Source: CAZRCZ01 sp964598765 (GTDB lineage Bacteria > Sumerlaeota > Sumerlaeia > MVZB01 > JAJFLK01). Taken from it: a stretch of DNA of 64,000 nucleotides. Each line of letters begins with the position of its first letter. Positions within the stretch are counted from its first letter, which is position 1. The position numbers and the translations under genes are program-made. The notes under the pieces are model-generated. The model was not told the DNA's origin. It searched no databases and was given only the letters and a program-made list of their open reading frames with translations. The stretch spans positions 25,995 through 89,994 of the forward strand of contig CAZRCZ010000022.1 of NCBI GenBank assembly GCA_964598765.1. Direction: 5' to 3'. Shown here piece by piece: positions 41,810-50,947 of this stretch.

Positions 41810-43684
41810 TCAATCTCTCCGTGTGCGTCCCTGCGCGTCCGTGCTCGTCCCTGTCCCCTTCACAAATTCACAAACAACCTGCGCGACGGACGCCGGAACT
41901 TGTGCCGTCGAGATAATCTGCTCCTCCGTGGCTGACGCCAACCCGCGAAGCGAACCGAACGCCTTCAGCAGGACCTTGGCTCGCGCCTTGCCCACGCCCG
42001 ACAAATCTTCAAGCGAGGAACGCAGGTCGCGCTTGGTCCGTAATTTCCGGTGGAACGTGATTCCAAACCGATGCGCCTCGTCCCGCGCTTGTTGCAGGAG
42101 ATACAACGCGGGAGAATGGGCGGGAAAAACGATCGGATTTTTTCGCCCCGGGATAAAAAATCGTTCCTCGGTTCGCTCGACCTTGTCGCCGCGTCGTTTC
42201 ACCCGGCTTTTGGCAATGGACGCCAATCCGACGTTGATGATTCCAAGTTCCTCAAAAACCGCTCTCGCAACGTTCAGTTGTCCTTTGCCTCCGTCAATCA
42301 AAACCAGTCCGGGCAAAGCCTCCTCTTCCTCGATGGCTCGACGGAAACGCCGCGTCAGCATTTCGCGCAACGAGCCAAAATCATCTTGTCCCTCGATCCC
42401 CTTGATCCGAAACCGGCGATAACGGCTTTTATCCGGCTGATCCTGACTAAAAACCACCATCGAACCGACGGTCGCATATCCTTGGATCGTCGAAATGTCG
42501 TAACATTCAATCGGATCGGGAGCAGATTCCAGTTTCAACCGATCCATGATCTCGGATTGGATTTCCTCGAAGGATTTGCGTCCCGAGAGATGTTGCTCCA
42601 ACGCCAGCCGGCAATTTTCATGCGCCATTTCGATCAGCCGTAATTTTTCGCCTCGTTGAGGAAGATGGATTTCGCACTTTCCCTCGCGCCGCTCGCCGAG
42701 CCACTCGCTCAGCACGGCGTCGTCTTCCGGAGGAGGATCGGTCAAAATCTCCCCCGGAGGCGTTTCGGTCTCGTAATATCGTGCAAGAAATTCTCTCATC
42801 ATTTCGGGGCCGTTCCGCTCGTGATCGGCGAGAATATACGGACGACTCGAAATTAAAAGCCCATTCCGATACGTGAAGACCGTAAAAGCGATTCTTCCCC
42901 CCATTCTCTCGAAAACGATCACATCCCGGTCCTGACCGTCGTGCTGATGGACGAGCTGTCTTTCCGCCGTTCGTTCGATTGCGGCGATGCGGTCCCGAAT
43001 CACTCCCGCCCGTTCGTATTCCATCGCTCCCGCATGGCCTTCCATTTTCTCGCGCAGTTTTTCCAGCACCTCCCGCGTCTTTCCCTTCAGGACCATAATG
43101 GTCCCTTGGATCATCTCGGCGTATTCGTCGCGGCTCACCGGCTTGACGCACGGCGCGCAGCACCTTCCGATGGAATGGAGAATGCACGGGCGCGTCCGAT
43201 TGCGAAGAACGTTGTCGGAGCACGACCGTATCGGAAAAACGCGCTGGAGTTGGCGGAGCGTTTCGCGGACCGATCCCGCCGAAGCGTAGGGTCCCAAGTA
43301 GAGCGAGCCGTCTTCCCGTTCGTTCCGCCTCCGGGCGACTACCGCTCTCGGCCACTCATTTCTCAAATTGATCTTCACGCTCACGTAACTTTTGTCGTCG
43401 CGCAATCGGATGTTGTATCGCGGCTGTTCCTTCTTGATGAGCGTGTTCTCAAGCAGAAATGCCTCCTTCTCGTTGGCCGTGACGACCGTCTCCACGCCTC
43501 GGACGTGGCGCATGAGAAATCGGACGTTGAACCTTGCATCTCCGGCTTGGGTGAAGTAGCTTCGGACGCGCGAGCGCAGGTTGGCCGCCTTGCCGATGTA
43601 AAGGACTTTCCCGTCGACCCCCCGCATGAGATAAACGCCGGGAAGAACGGGAAGACGATCTATTTCTTCAGGGGTGATCGCCAT
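41810..43684 (-). CDS. uvrC: Excinuclease ABC subunit C
   Basis: A 624-aa nucleotide-excision repair nuclease. It has the N-terminal GIY-YIG domain (LPGVYLMRG...VLYIGKAANLRSRVRSYF), a Cys-rich segment (CILHSIGRCCAPCVKPV), a UVR motif (MEYERAGVIRDRI), the C-terminal RNase H-like nuclease (CYDISTIQGYATVGSMVVF...IDGGKGQLNVA) and a helix-hairpin-helix (LEDLSGVGKARAKVLLKAFGSLRGLASA). ATG 43684 is preferred over 43693. The last ~15 codons (GTGTSTDAQGRTRRD) are encoded by a repeat-like stretch. Confidence 0.95.
   Translation of the reverse strand: MAITPEEIDRLPVLPGVYLMRGVDGKVLYIGKAANLRSRVRSYFTQAGDARFNVRFLMRHVRGVETVVTANEKEAFLLENTLIKKEQPRYNIRLRDDKSYVSVKINLRNEWPRAVVARRRNEREDGSLYLGPYASAGSVRETLRQLQRVFPIRSCSDNVLRNRTRPCILHSIGRCCAPCVKPVSRDEYAEMIQGTIMVLKGKTREVLEKLREKMEGHAGAMEYERAGVIRDRIAAIERTAERQLVHQHDGQDRDVIVFERMGGRIAFTVFTYRNGLLISSRPYILADHERNGPEMMREFLARYYETETPPGEILTDPPPEDDAVLSEWLGERREGKCEIHLPQRGEKLRLIEMAHENCRLALEQHLSGRKSFEEIQSEIMDRLKLESAPDPIECYDISTIQGYATVGSMVVFSQDQPDKSRYRRFRIKGIEGQDDFGSLREMLTRRFRRAIEEEEALPGLVLIDGGKGQLNVARAVFEELGIINVGLASIAKSRVKRRGDKVERTEERFFIPGRKNPIVFPAHSPALYLLQQARDEAHRFGITFHRKLRTKRDLRSSLEDLSGVGKARAKVLLKAFGSLRGLASATEEQIISTAQVPASVAQVVCEFVKGTGTSTDAQGRTRRD
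41816..41860. repeat. Repeat arm inside the 3' end of uvrC
   Basis: The run CTCCGTGTGCGTCCCTGCGC, followed by GTCCGTGCTCGTCCCTGTC, repeats CGTG/CGTCC(C)TG units and resembles another spelling of the dispersed family B arms. On the minus strand it encodes the uvrC tail GTGTSTDAQGRTRRD. Confidence 0.45.
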
Positions 43685-43745
43685 GAAGCTCACCGTTCGC
43701 CATGTTCAATGCGAGATCCGAACGCTTCGCAAAAACCGCCGCTTT

Positions 43746-44111
43746 TCATTCGCTCGATCCGCTTTTTGCGTTTGTTTCCTCGTGATCGGCAGGCGACTTG
43801 GCTTGGAACAACGCAAGACTCCGAATGATCTCCGTCTGTTGCAATTCGAGATGAAGAATTTTGGTATAAAGCAAAATCATGAGGTAGATGAAAGTGACCA
43901 TAAAAACGTAAATGACGAGGTCGGCTCCGCGCACGACTCCGACCATGTTGGCAATGCGGGTCGTGGAATCGGGAAACAAAATGAAAAGAATGCCCGCCGC
44001 CAGAAGCACCAACGCGGCCAAGCGATCCCTGAAAATAGTGCGAAATCGGGTCAAGTAAAGCCAAGCCGACATTGAAAGCGACAGGATCAGAATAACCTGA
44101 ATTGTTTTCAT
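43746..44111 (-). CDS. DUF2304 membrane protein
   Basis: A 121-aa protein with three hydrophobic helices (VILILSLSMSAWLYL, LAALVLLAAGILFILFP and ADLVIYVFMVTFIYLMILLY), then a helical soluble tail (LHLELQQTEIIRSLALFQA). This is the DUF2304 layout, which is usually encoded next to a GT2 glycosyltransferase, as here. ATG 44111 overlaps the stop of the GT2 gene (ATGA at 44108-44111). It probably assists or anchors the glycosyltransferase. Confidence 0.85.
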   Translation of the reverse strand: MKTIQVILILSLSMSAWLYLTRFRTIFRDRLAALVLLAAGILFILFPDSTTRIANMVGVVRGADLVIYVFMVTFIYLMILLYTKILHLELQQTEIIRSLALFQAKSPADHEETNAKSGSSE

Positions 44112-44839
44112 AGGCGAAAGACCTCCATGAGGGACTCCCAAACGATATGCAGGGCGTCCCCAAGTTTTTGCCCCTTGCGCAGGGAATATTCCGTGTAGGT
44201 GATCGTCACGGGAACTTCGCGACAGCGCAGTTTTAGTCGCTTAATCTCCGAAAAAAGTTGAGAACAATGGGAATAACGGTTCTGCGTGATCCGGATTTTT
44301 CCCGCCGCTTGAGCGCTGAAGCCCCTCATGCCGTTATGGGTGTCGCTCACTTTTAATCCCGTCGTGAGGCGCGTTAGCCATACCGCCACCCTCAAGGTCC
44401 CTCGCCGCAGGCGGGGCATGTTGACGACTCTGCCTCCCGCCATGAAACGGCTTCCGAGCGTCACGTCGCACTCGCCTCGTTCCAACGGTTCGATCAACGT
44501 CGCAATATCCTCCGGGTCGTGTTGGCCGTCGGCGTCGAAACCGACGATGTATCGCGCCCCCTGATCCAGCGCGTATCGCATTCCGGTCTGCAATGCGGCC
44601 CCCGCCCCCAGATTGACGCAATGACGGAGAAGATGCGCCTTGCCCCCCTCCACTCGTTTGAACGTTTCATCCCCCGATCCGTCATCCACGACGACGATTT
44701 GATAACCAAGCTCTGCCACGGCGTCAACGGTCCGACGAACCACCGTCGCCTCATTGTAGGCCGCGATGACGACCCAAACGGACTCGGCTCCGGGTTTCAC
44801 CCGCGAATTTTGGGATGATGCGTCGTAAACCTTAATCAT
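44108..44839 (-). CDS. Glycosyltransferase family 2 (dolichyl-phosphate-mannose-synthase-like)
   Basis: A 243-aa GT-A enzyme. The motifs are VWVVIAAYNEATVVRRTVDA, VVVDDGSGDETF and FDADGQHDPEDI (the DxD metal site is DAD), plus LGSRFMAGG. This is the DPM1/polyprenyl-phosphate sugar transferase type. Such enzymes load sugars onto polyprenyl phosphate for GT-C enzymes, and a GT-C protein is encoded divergently just 42 bases away. It is translationally coupled to the DUF2304 gene. Confidence 0.88.
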   Translation of the reverse strand: MIKVYDASSQNSRVKPGAESVWVVIAAYNEATVVRRTVDAVAELGYQIVVVDDGSGDETFKRVEGGKAHLLRHCVNLGAGAALQTGMRYALDQGARYIVGFDADGQHDPEDIATLIEPLERGECDVTLGSRFMAGGRVVNMPRLRRGTLRVAVWLTRLTTGLKVSDTHNGMRGFSAQAAGKIRITQNRYSHCSQLFSEIKRLKLRCREVPVTITYTEYSLRKGQKLGDALHIVWESLMEVFRL

Positions 44840-44881
44840 GCCGACTTGACTTCCCCTTCAACTCCGATAGACTACGGCGCG

Positions 44882-47800
44882 ATGGGCCGTGTCTTCCCCT
44901 TTTTGTCAATTCTTCATATCCCTCCGCAACTCTCTCGCCCCCAAGCCGCGCGTAGTCTGGCCGTTCTGTTTGTCGCATCCTCATTCGCGCGATTTCTTCT
45001 TTCCAAATGCATCGGCGGACCGACGATCTTCACCGACGAATTAAACTACGTCGAGTTCGGGCGAACCGCCCTTGCATGGAAAGGAATGGCGTGGGGCGAT
45101 CTTCCCGTGGATTTTCCATGTTGGGTTTACCCTCTGATCATCGCGCCTTTTCTGACCTTGCTTCCGATGAAGACGGCATACCCCTGCATTCTCGCGCTCA
45201 ATGCCCTCCTCATGAGCGCCACGCCGATTTTGAGCTACCGTTTGGCGCGACTGACGAACAATCGCCGTCTGGCGCTCGGCGCCGCCGGACTGACCGCTCT
45301 GTTGCCCGCATTAGGATATAGCGGCAAGGTCATGGTTGAAAACCTCTTTTTGCCGGCATTTGTCGCGGCCATGCTTTTGGCCGTTCGCGCCATCGAACGT
45401 CCCACGGTCGGCTGTTGCTTGTCGGCAGGGATTGTTTTCGGTCTGACTTTTCACGTCAAGCCACAGGGTTTGTTTATTCCCGCCATCTTTGCCCTGTCCG
45501 TATTTTGGATCGAGACCGAAAGACTCTTGAAAAATCAGGAAGGCTCGCGCGGAAATTGGAAAGCCTTTTTCACAAATGCCCGTCACCACGTTTTGACCGC
45601 GCTCGGATGGCTGATTGGCATATCACCCCGTTTCTTGGAAACAACGTTGATTCGTCATTCCATTTCTTCAATCAGTCCGTCGGCGTTCGTTGGGAGCTAC
45701 GGCAGTCTGGTCGGATTTCCCGGAAAAAAAATCGAACTTGGATCGCTCTTGCTCGTTTTTCTAGGCAACGTTGGCGTCTGGACGCTGGGCACCGGTTTCT
45801 TTTCCGCCGGATCGTTAATCCGCGCTCTACTTCCCGTTCGAAACGCGACAGCGATGACACGTAGGCGCATCTTGGCGATTCTGACTGCGGTCGCTTCCGT
45901 CTTGATTCTTCTTCTCATTGCCCGCCATACTCTTCTGGCGGATCAGGAATGGCATTTGCATGAGCGATATTTCATGGTTGTTTTCCCCATGGCATTAACT
46001 CTTTTCCTTGCCGACAAACCATCGAAGACGGACTCAATGCGCCTTCCGGTCTTAGGGCTTGGAACCGTCGTCGCGGTCGGTCTCATTCTTACCGTCATCA
46101 CGGGATCCATCGCCATGGGATCAATCTACAGCCTCCCCAGCGATAGTCCGACGCTCACGGGACTTTTGATGTTTTTTAGTCCTCATTTGTTGCCGATGGG
46201 ATGGGTCATTGTCCTCGGAGTCACAATGACGTTCTCGCTGGGTTTGACCACTGCCGCCGTGCGGTTCGTCCGGGTGCGTCCGTGGTCGGTAGCGGCCCTA
46301 TTAATCTGTTTGAACTTGGGTTGGTATGGAACGCATCATTTTCTTCTCAAACCGTGGGCAAAAGAAGACAGGAAAATTGCCGGGCAAATTCAATCCAAGA
46401 TTGACCCGAAAGACAAAGTCTTGATCCTGCACGATGGATTAAAGACTTCCACGCTTTTTAACGCGGCCTTTTATAACCCCAACATGGCGCTCCATCTGAA
46501 CCCATCCAACCGGTTGTGGTTCGGCCATCCGCTCGCCCTCGCCGATGAAGGCGCAATTATTTCTCCGTTTCCTTCCGATAAGTCATGGTTTTTGGCGGGC
46601 GCGAATTGGAAATTCAACAAGGAGCCGGTCAAGAACTTCAAAACCTGCGCCCTCTATCAGGTGGGAGGCGATCCTCCGCTTCGCATCGAGAAGGAAATGG
46701 TCGAGGAGCATCTGTCCCAGAAAAAACCGGTCGAGATCGCGCAAGCCAAACCGGGAGCCGAAAGCAAAAAACTCCCCCTTGCCTTTGCCAGTAAGGAATT
46801 TCCCAAATACTGGAATGCGGGAAAGACGGCCAAAGTCAGCTTGGTCGTCCGCAATGAAGGGACGTCTCCCCTCTCCGTGAAGGGAGGCAAACTCGCCGTC
46901 GGCTATCACTGGAGCGATCCCGAACGAACGGGAAAATGGGACGCCGTGATCTGGGACGACGGACACCACACCGTTTTGCCCGACGCGCTCGCCCCGGGGC
47001 ACTCCTTTATGTTCGACCTCGAAGTGAAGGCTCCCGATCAACCCGGCGACCGCTGGCTCTTGAGCATCCTGCCCTTGACCGTCAACGGCGCGCAGAATTC
47101 ATGGAACATCGAATCCAAGCCCTTGGATGAATACGTCCGGGTTATTCCCGTCGGCCAAACGGTCGCCGAAGCTCCCGCCTCCAAGTCCGAAGCCACCTTG
47201 ATGACTTCGGGAAAATCGGGCAAAACCAAGAAGCCCGCCGCTTCGGATCAGGCGAATCCCAAAACTTCAAGCAAGACCGCCCCGCCTCCGACGGATGAAG
47301 AAGTCGAACGTCTGACCAAGAAAGTTAAGTTGGCGTTCCTCGACATGAGTTATCCGACTTGGGAGGCCGGAAAAATCGAAAAGGTCAATGTCCTCCTGCG
47401 CAATGATTCGACCGCCTTATTTCTCAAGAAACCCGCCCGACTTGCGCTGGGCTATCACTGGAGTGATCCGGAAAGGACGGGAAGCTGGGACGCCGTCGTC
47501 TGGGACGACGGTCATTGCGCGCTCCTCCCCGAAACGTTGGCTCCCGGAGATGAGCTTGCCGTCAGCATCGAGGTTCTGGCTCCAGCTAAACCCGGAGACC
47601 GCTGGCTTCTCGGAATTTCCCCCATGATTGCCATTGGCGATAAACATTATTGGGTCGCCGGCGCCGAACAACTGAATGAATACCTCAAGGTTCTTCCCGC
47701 CGGTTCCGCATCAACGCCCGCCAAGAAAATCGAGCCGAAGCCGACCAAGACGCCGACTCCCGCGCCGACCAAACGCGAAACTCCACCTCCGGCGAATCCG

Positions 47801-48226
47801 CCTAAAGTTGCATCGTCCGGTCCCCATTGGGACATTGCCAAGGACATGAAGCTGACCTTCTTATCTCAATCCTATCCAACAACTTTTCAATCCGGTAAGA
47901 CGGCTTCCGTTTCCCTGACGCTTCGCAACGACGCTTCGGTTGCTCTCCCGGGCGGCAATCAGCGACTGGCTATCGGCTATCACTGGAGCGATCCCGAACG
48001 AACGGGAAAATGGGACGCCGTGGTGTGGGACGACAATCATTTTGCTCTCCTCCCCGAAAATCTTGCCAAGGGAAAAACCTGCAAGGTTGATTTGACGGTC
48101 GCGGTTCCCTCCCCACCGGGCGAAAAATGGTTGCTGACCCTCTCGCCCGTTCTGATCGAAGGCGATCAACACCTATGGGATCCGGTGGCAAAGCATCCCG
48201 ACAAATGGATAAAGGTGGTTCCCTGA
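44882..48226 (+). CDS. GT-C (family 39-like) membrane glycosyltransferase with three tandem C-terminal beta domains
   Basis: About 1,114 aa. The first ~510 residues contain about ten membrane helices with IFTDELNYVEFGRTAL as the likely periplasmic acidic loop (Asp-Glu) of the GT-C/PMT catalytic site. After a soluble region come three copies of one beta domain of ~120 residues, each with GYHWSDPERTGKWDAV-WDD-H-LLPE/D-LAPG and a final GDRWLLSI/GEKWLLTLSP. They are joined by Lys/Pro/Thr-rich linkers (KKPAASDQANPKTS, KPTKTPTPAPTKRETPPP). ATG 44882 is preferred to TTG 44846. The family donor is normally a polyprenyl-phosphate sugar, fitting the divergent GT2 gene. Confidence 0.8.
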   Translation: MGRVFPFLSILHIPPQLSRPQAARSLAVLFVASSFARFLLSKCIGGPTIFTDELNYVEFGRTALAWKGMAWGDLPVDFPCWVYPLIIAPFLTLLPMKTAYPCILALNALLMSATPILSYRLARLTNNRRLALGAAGLTALLPALGYSGKVMVENLFLPAFVAAMLLAVRAIERPTVGCCLSAGIVFGLTFHVKPQGLFIPAIFALSVFWIETERLLKNQEGSRGNWKAFFTNARHHVLTALGWLIGISPRFLETTLIRHSISSISPSAFVGSYGSLVGFPGKKIELGSLLLVFLGNVGVWTLGTGFFSAGSLIRALLPVRNATAMTRRRILAILTAVASVLILLLIARHTLLADQEWHLHERYFMVVFPMALTLFLADKPSKTDSMRLPVLGLGTVVAVGLILTVITGSIAMGSIYSLPSDSPTLTGLLMFFSPHLLPMGWVIVLGVTMTFSLGLTTAAVRFVRVRPWSVAALLICLNLGWYGTHHFLLKPWAKEDRKIAGQIQSKIDPKDKVLILHDGLKTSTLFNAAFYNPNMALHLNPSNRLWFGHPLALADEGAIISPFPSDKSWFLAGANWKFNKEPVKNFKTCALYQVGGDPPLRIEKEMVEEHLSQKKPVEIAQAKPGAESKKLPLAFASKEFPKYWNAGKTAKVSLVVRNEGTSPLSVKGGKLAVGYHWSDPERTGKWDAVIWDDGHHTVLPDALAPGHSFMFDLEVKAPDQPGDRWLLSILPLTVNGAQNSWNIESKPLDEYVRVIPVGQTVAEAPASKSEATLMTSGKSGKTKKPAASDQANPKTSSKTAPPPTDEEVERLTKKVKLAFLDMSYPTWEAGKIEKVNVLLRNDSTALFLKKPARLALGYHWSDPERTGSWDAVVWDDGHCALLPETLAPGDELAVSIEVLAPAKPGDRWLLGISPMIAIGDKHYWVAGAEQLNEYLKVLPAGSASTPAKKIEPKPTKTPTPAPTKRETPPPANPPKVASSGPHWDIAKDMKLTFLSQSYPTTFQSGKTASVSLTLRNDASVALPGGNQRLAIGYHWSDPERTGKWDAVVWDDNHFALLPENLAKGKTCKVDLTVAVPSPPGEKWLLTLSPVLIEGDQHLWDPVAKHPDKWIKVVP

Positions 48227-48232
48227 TTCAAC

Positions 48233-49696
48233 ATGGCTCGAAAAGAAAAAGACAAATCCTTCGGCAACGCGCTGGCCTCGCGCGAACACGATTTCGCACA
48301 GTGGTATATTGACGTCGTCAAGAAGGCCGACCTCGCCGACCACGCCGACATCAAAGGATGCATGGTCATCAAGCCGCACGGCTACGGAATTTGGGAAAAC
48401 ATCCAATCCGCGCTCGACCGCCGCATCAAGGCAACCGGGCATCAAAACGCCTATTTCCCCCTTTTCGTTCCCGAAACTTATCTGAAAAAAGAAGCCCAGC
48501 ACGTCGAGGGTTTCGCCCCCGAAGTCCCGTGGGTCACGCACGTCGGCGAAGAGAAACTGGAGGAGCGCCTCTGCATCCGCCCCACGTCCGAGGCGATCAT
48601 CGGCGCGACCTACGCCAAATGGATTCAGTCCTACCGCGACCTGCCCCTTCTCATCAACCAATGGGCCAACGTCGTGCGCTGGGAAAAACGGACGCGCCTA
48701 TTTCTGCGGACCTCGGAATTTCTATGGCAGGAGGGGCACACCTGCCACCGAACCTCCGAGGACGCGATGGACGAAACGCTCAAAATGCTCAACGTCTATC
48801 ACGATTTTCTGCGCGAGGAATTGGCGATCCCGACGATCCGCGGGCGCAAAACGGAAAAAGAAAAATTCGCCGGCGCGGTCGAGACCTACAGCGTCGAGGC
48901 GATGATGGGGGACGGCTGGGCGTTGCAGGCCGGAACTTCTCATTTTCTCGGACAAAATTTCGCCAAGGCGTTCGGCATCAAATTCCTCGACGAAGACAAC
49001 ACAGAAAAATTCGTCTGGCAGACCTCATGGGGCGTTTCGACGCGGCTCATCGGCGCGCTCATCATGGCGCACGGCGACGAAAAGGGATTGCGGACGCCGC
49101 CGCGCGTCGCGCCGATTCAGGTCGTCATCGTGCCGATCCTCTTCGACGCGACCAAAGCGGCGACGCTGGAAGCGTGCGGCAAAATTGAAAAGGAACTCGC
49201 CGCGCTGGGCGTTCGTGTCAAATTGGACGGACGCGATTGGCTCTCCCCCGGATTCAAATTCAACGATTGGGAATTGCGCGGCGTTCCGCTTCGGCTGGAA
49301 GTCGGTCCGCGCGATTTGGAAAAAGGCCAAGCCATGCTTGCGCGACGCGACAAGGGCGAGAAATCGCCGACGCCCCTCGCCGAATTGGGAACTAAAATTC
49401 CCGAACTTCTCAATGCGATCCAAGCCAACCTCCTCGCCCAAGCCGAATCCTTTCTGTCGAGCGAAACCCGGACCGTCTCCAACTACGACGAATTCAAATC
49501 CGCCATGGAAAAAGGCCGCGGCTTCTTCCAAGCCCCTTGGGACGGAACCTCCGAAACCGAAGCCCTCATCAAGGAAGAAACCAAAGCGACCATCCGTTGC
49601 ATCCCTCTGGACGGAAGCTCCCCCCACCCCGGCCAACTCTGCATCCGCTCCGCCGCCCCGGCCAAACACGTCGCCATCTTCGCCCGCGCCTATTGA
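48233..49696 (+). CDS. proS: Prolyl-tRNA synthetase, archaeal/eukaryotic-type (ProS type 3)
   Basis: A 487-aa class II synthetase. The short type-3 form lacks the bacterial insertion and editing domain. Motifs are GCMVIKPHGYGIWENIQ (motif 1 region), RWEKRTRLFLRTSEFLWQEGHT (motif 2) and a glycine-rich motif 3 near GVSTRLIGALIMAHGDEKGL. The C-terminal anticodon-binding part is followed by a Zn-binding-like tail (CIPLDG...GQLCIRSAAPAKHVAIFARAY). It starts 6 bases after the GT-C gene, so co-transcription is possible. The type is common in several bacterial phyla. Confidence 0.94.
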   Translation: MARKEKDKSFGNALASREHDFAQWYIDVVKKADLADHADIKGCMVIKPHGYGIWENIQSALDRRIKATGHQNAYFPLFVPETYLKKEAQHVEGFAPEVPWVTHVGEEKLEERLCIRPTSEAIIGATYAKWIQSYRDLPLLINQWANVVRWEKRTRLFLRTSEFLWQEGHTCHRTSEDAMDETLKMLNVYHDFLREELAIPTIRGRKTEKEKFAGAVETYSVEAMMGDGWALQAGTSHFLGQNFAKAFGIKFLDEDNTEKFVWQTSWGVSTRLIGALIMAHGDEKGLRTPPRVAPIQVVIVPILFDATKAATLEACGKIEKELAALGVRVKLDGRDWLSPGFKFNDWELRGVPLRLEVGPRDLEKGQAMLARRDKGEKSPTPLAELGTKIPELLNAIQANLLAQAESFLSSETRTVSNYDEFKSAMEKGRGFFQAPWDGTSETEALIKEETKATIRCIPLDGSSPHPGQLCIRSAAPAKHVAIFARAY

Positions 49697-49871
49697 AAGA
49701 AGAATGGCGTGATTTAGGAATTGGAATATCATCCGAGCCGCGACCGTTAGGGAGCGTCCACTACGCGAAAAACGAGACCACATCGGAAACCTTTGCGAAA
49801 TTCGGGGACTGGCTCGCGGGGGCCCGTCCGTGTGCCTGTCCCACGAATTTCAGTCCGACCCTTCCCTTGCT

Positions 49872-49971
49872 CTCGGTCCCGTAGGGATCGAATGATCGTA
49901 GCCTCGGGTGGAGCAAAGCGGAACCCGGGGTAAACGCCCGTCCAAAACAACTCGACCCCGCAGGGGTCGAA
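49872..49971. repeat. Dispersed repeat, family A-like variant
   Basis: TCGGTCCCGTAGGGATCGAA, GCCTCGGGTGGAGCAAAGCG-GAACCCGGGGTAAACG and GACCCCGCAGGGGTCGAA follow one another. The order (short hairpin, long interrupted arms, short hairpin) mirrors family A with different letters. It is in the 505-base gap 49697-50201 after proS. Confidence 0.6.
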
Positions 49972-50032
49972 CAAGCATTGCCGGACGGACATTCATAGCG
50001 CGTGTGAAAAAGTTCGCCTAGCCCCTTGGAAC

Positions 50033-50057
50033 CCCTCTCCCTTCGCAAGGGAGAGGG
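50033..50057. repeat. Perfect 11-bp hairpin
   Basis: CCCTCTCCCTT and AAGGGAGAGGG flank CGC. The following GCAGGGTGAGGG suggests membership in a common dispersed repeat. It could also terminate transcription of proS, although no T-run follows. Confidence 0.6.
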
Positions 50058-50201
50058 CAGGGTGAGGGTTGAAAGCCAAGGAGAGATGCGCCTCCACACG
50101 CTCCCAACCTCGGAAGAAGGGAAAACTCTCATAAAAAGTGGACCATCTTTGAGGGGAAAGGTCACCTGTCCTGCTCATCCTCATATCAATTACCTTTGCG
50201 G

Positions 50202-50729
50202 TCAACGTCCCCCGATTCGTCCCCCGATTCCCCGCCGTATGAGTGTGCCGCTTACCATCTCATCACTTATTAAGGGACAATTAATAATTACAATTTTACA
50301 TCGGTTATCCATGGTATCATTTTTATAGGCCATTCTATCGGCCGCGCTTAGGCGTAGCAAGGGTCCAACACTCGTGATGTTTGAATCAATAATTCTTACA
50401 TCGCAGGCACCCTCTTGGATATTTTTTAGGCTACATATACGCTCAAGATCCTGATCGGTGATATACCGGAGATAGAGGTGAGGAAACGTGCGATCAGAGA
50501 GCAGAGGTTTGACGGCGGATAAAGCTACCAAATCTTGATTAGTTATAATTCCTTCATGCTCAAAGTACAGGTTTGCTGGGTGTATGTCAGATCCTATAAA
50601 CCATGTCTTACTTAGCGTTCTATAGGCTTTGACCGACCTCACCCATGGCATCATAATATAGCCAAGAATGGTGAGTATAATTAGCAACAATAGCATGACC
50701 CACGCAGACTTGCGGCGAAGAAATGTCAT
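50202..50729 (-). CDS. Hypothetical N-terminally membrane-anchored protein
   Basis: A 175-aa protein with one hydrophobic N-terminal helix (AWVMLLLLIILTILGYIMM) and a soluble part containing LRR-like phrases (ITNQDLVALSAVKPLL, ITDQDLERICSLKNI). It is clearly AT-richer than its surroundings. ATG 50729 has GGGGGA just before it. Nothing known is recognised. Low GC and the nearby MNT-HEPN module suggest an acquired segment. Confidence 0.55.
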   Translation of the reverse strand: MTFLRRKSAWVMLLLLIILTILGYIMMPWVRSVKAYRTLSKTWFIGSDIHPANLYFEHEGIITNQDLVALSAVKPLLSDRTFPHLYLRYITDQDLERICSLKNIQEGACDVRIIDSNITSVGPLLRLSAADRMAYKNDTMDNRCKIVIINCPLISDEMVSGTLIRRGIGGRIGGR

Positions 50730-50731
50730 GA

Positions 50732-50947
50732 TCAATCCCCCGGATAATAGAGGGGAGCACTAGGAGGGCGGAGAGGAATACCACTCGGCTGGGGGAGATA
50801 CGGGGACAGGATACTCAATTCCATTGGGCGGACCGGGACGTTGACCTTAAAAGTAATTCGTTTTTGCGGATGAAATCCATTGATCTGTAGATTTATCTTT
50901 TTCCACTCATCGGTTCCTTTCTTCAAGGAATTTCTCAACCGCTTCAA
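50732..50947 (-). CDS. Possible small ORF, 71 aa or shorter
   Basis: The frame begins at TTG 50947 inside the 3' end of the HEPN gene and stops next to the following gene. It contains WKKINLQINGFHPQKRITFK and a Pro-rich end. It is the same strand as its neighbours and its stop lies next to the next start, which is the only support. It may be non-coding or a decayed fragment. Confidence 0.25.
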   Translation of the reverse strand: MKRLRNSLKKGTDEWKKINLQINGFHPQKRITFKVNVPVRPMELSILSPYLPQPSGIPLRPPSAPLYYPGD

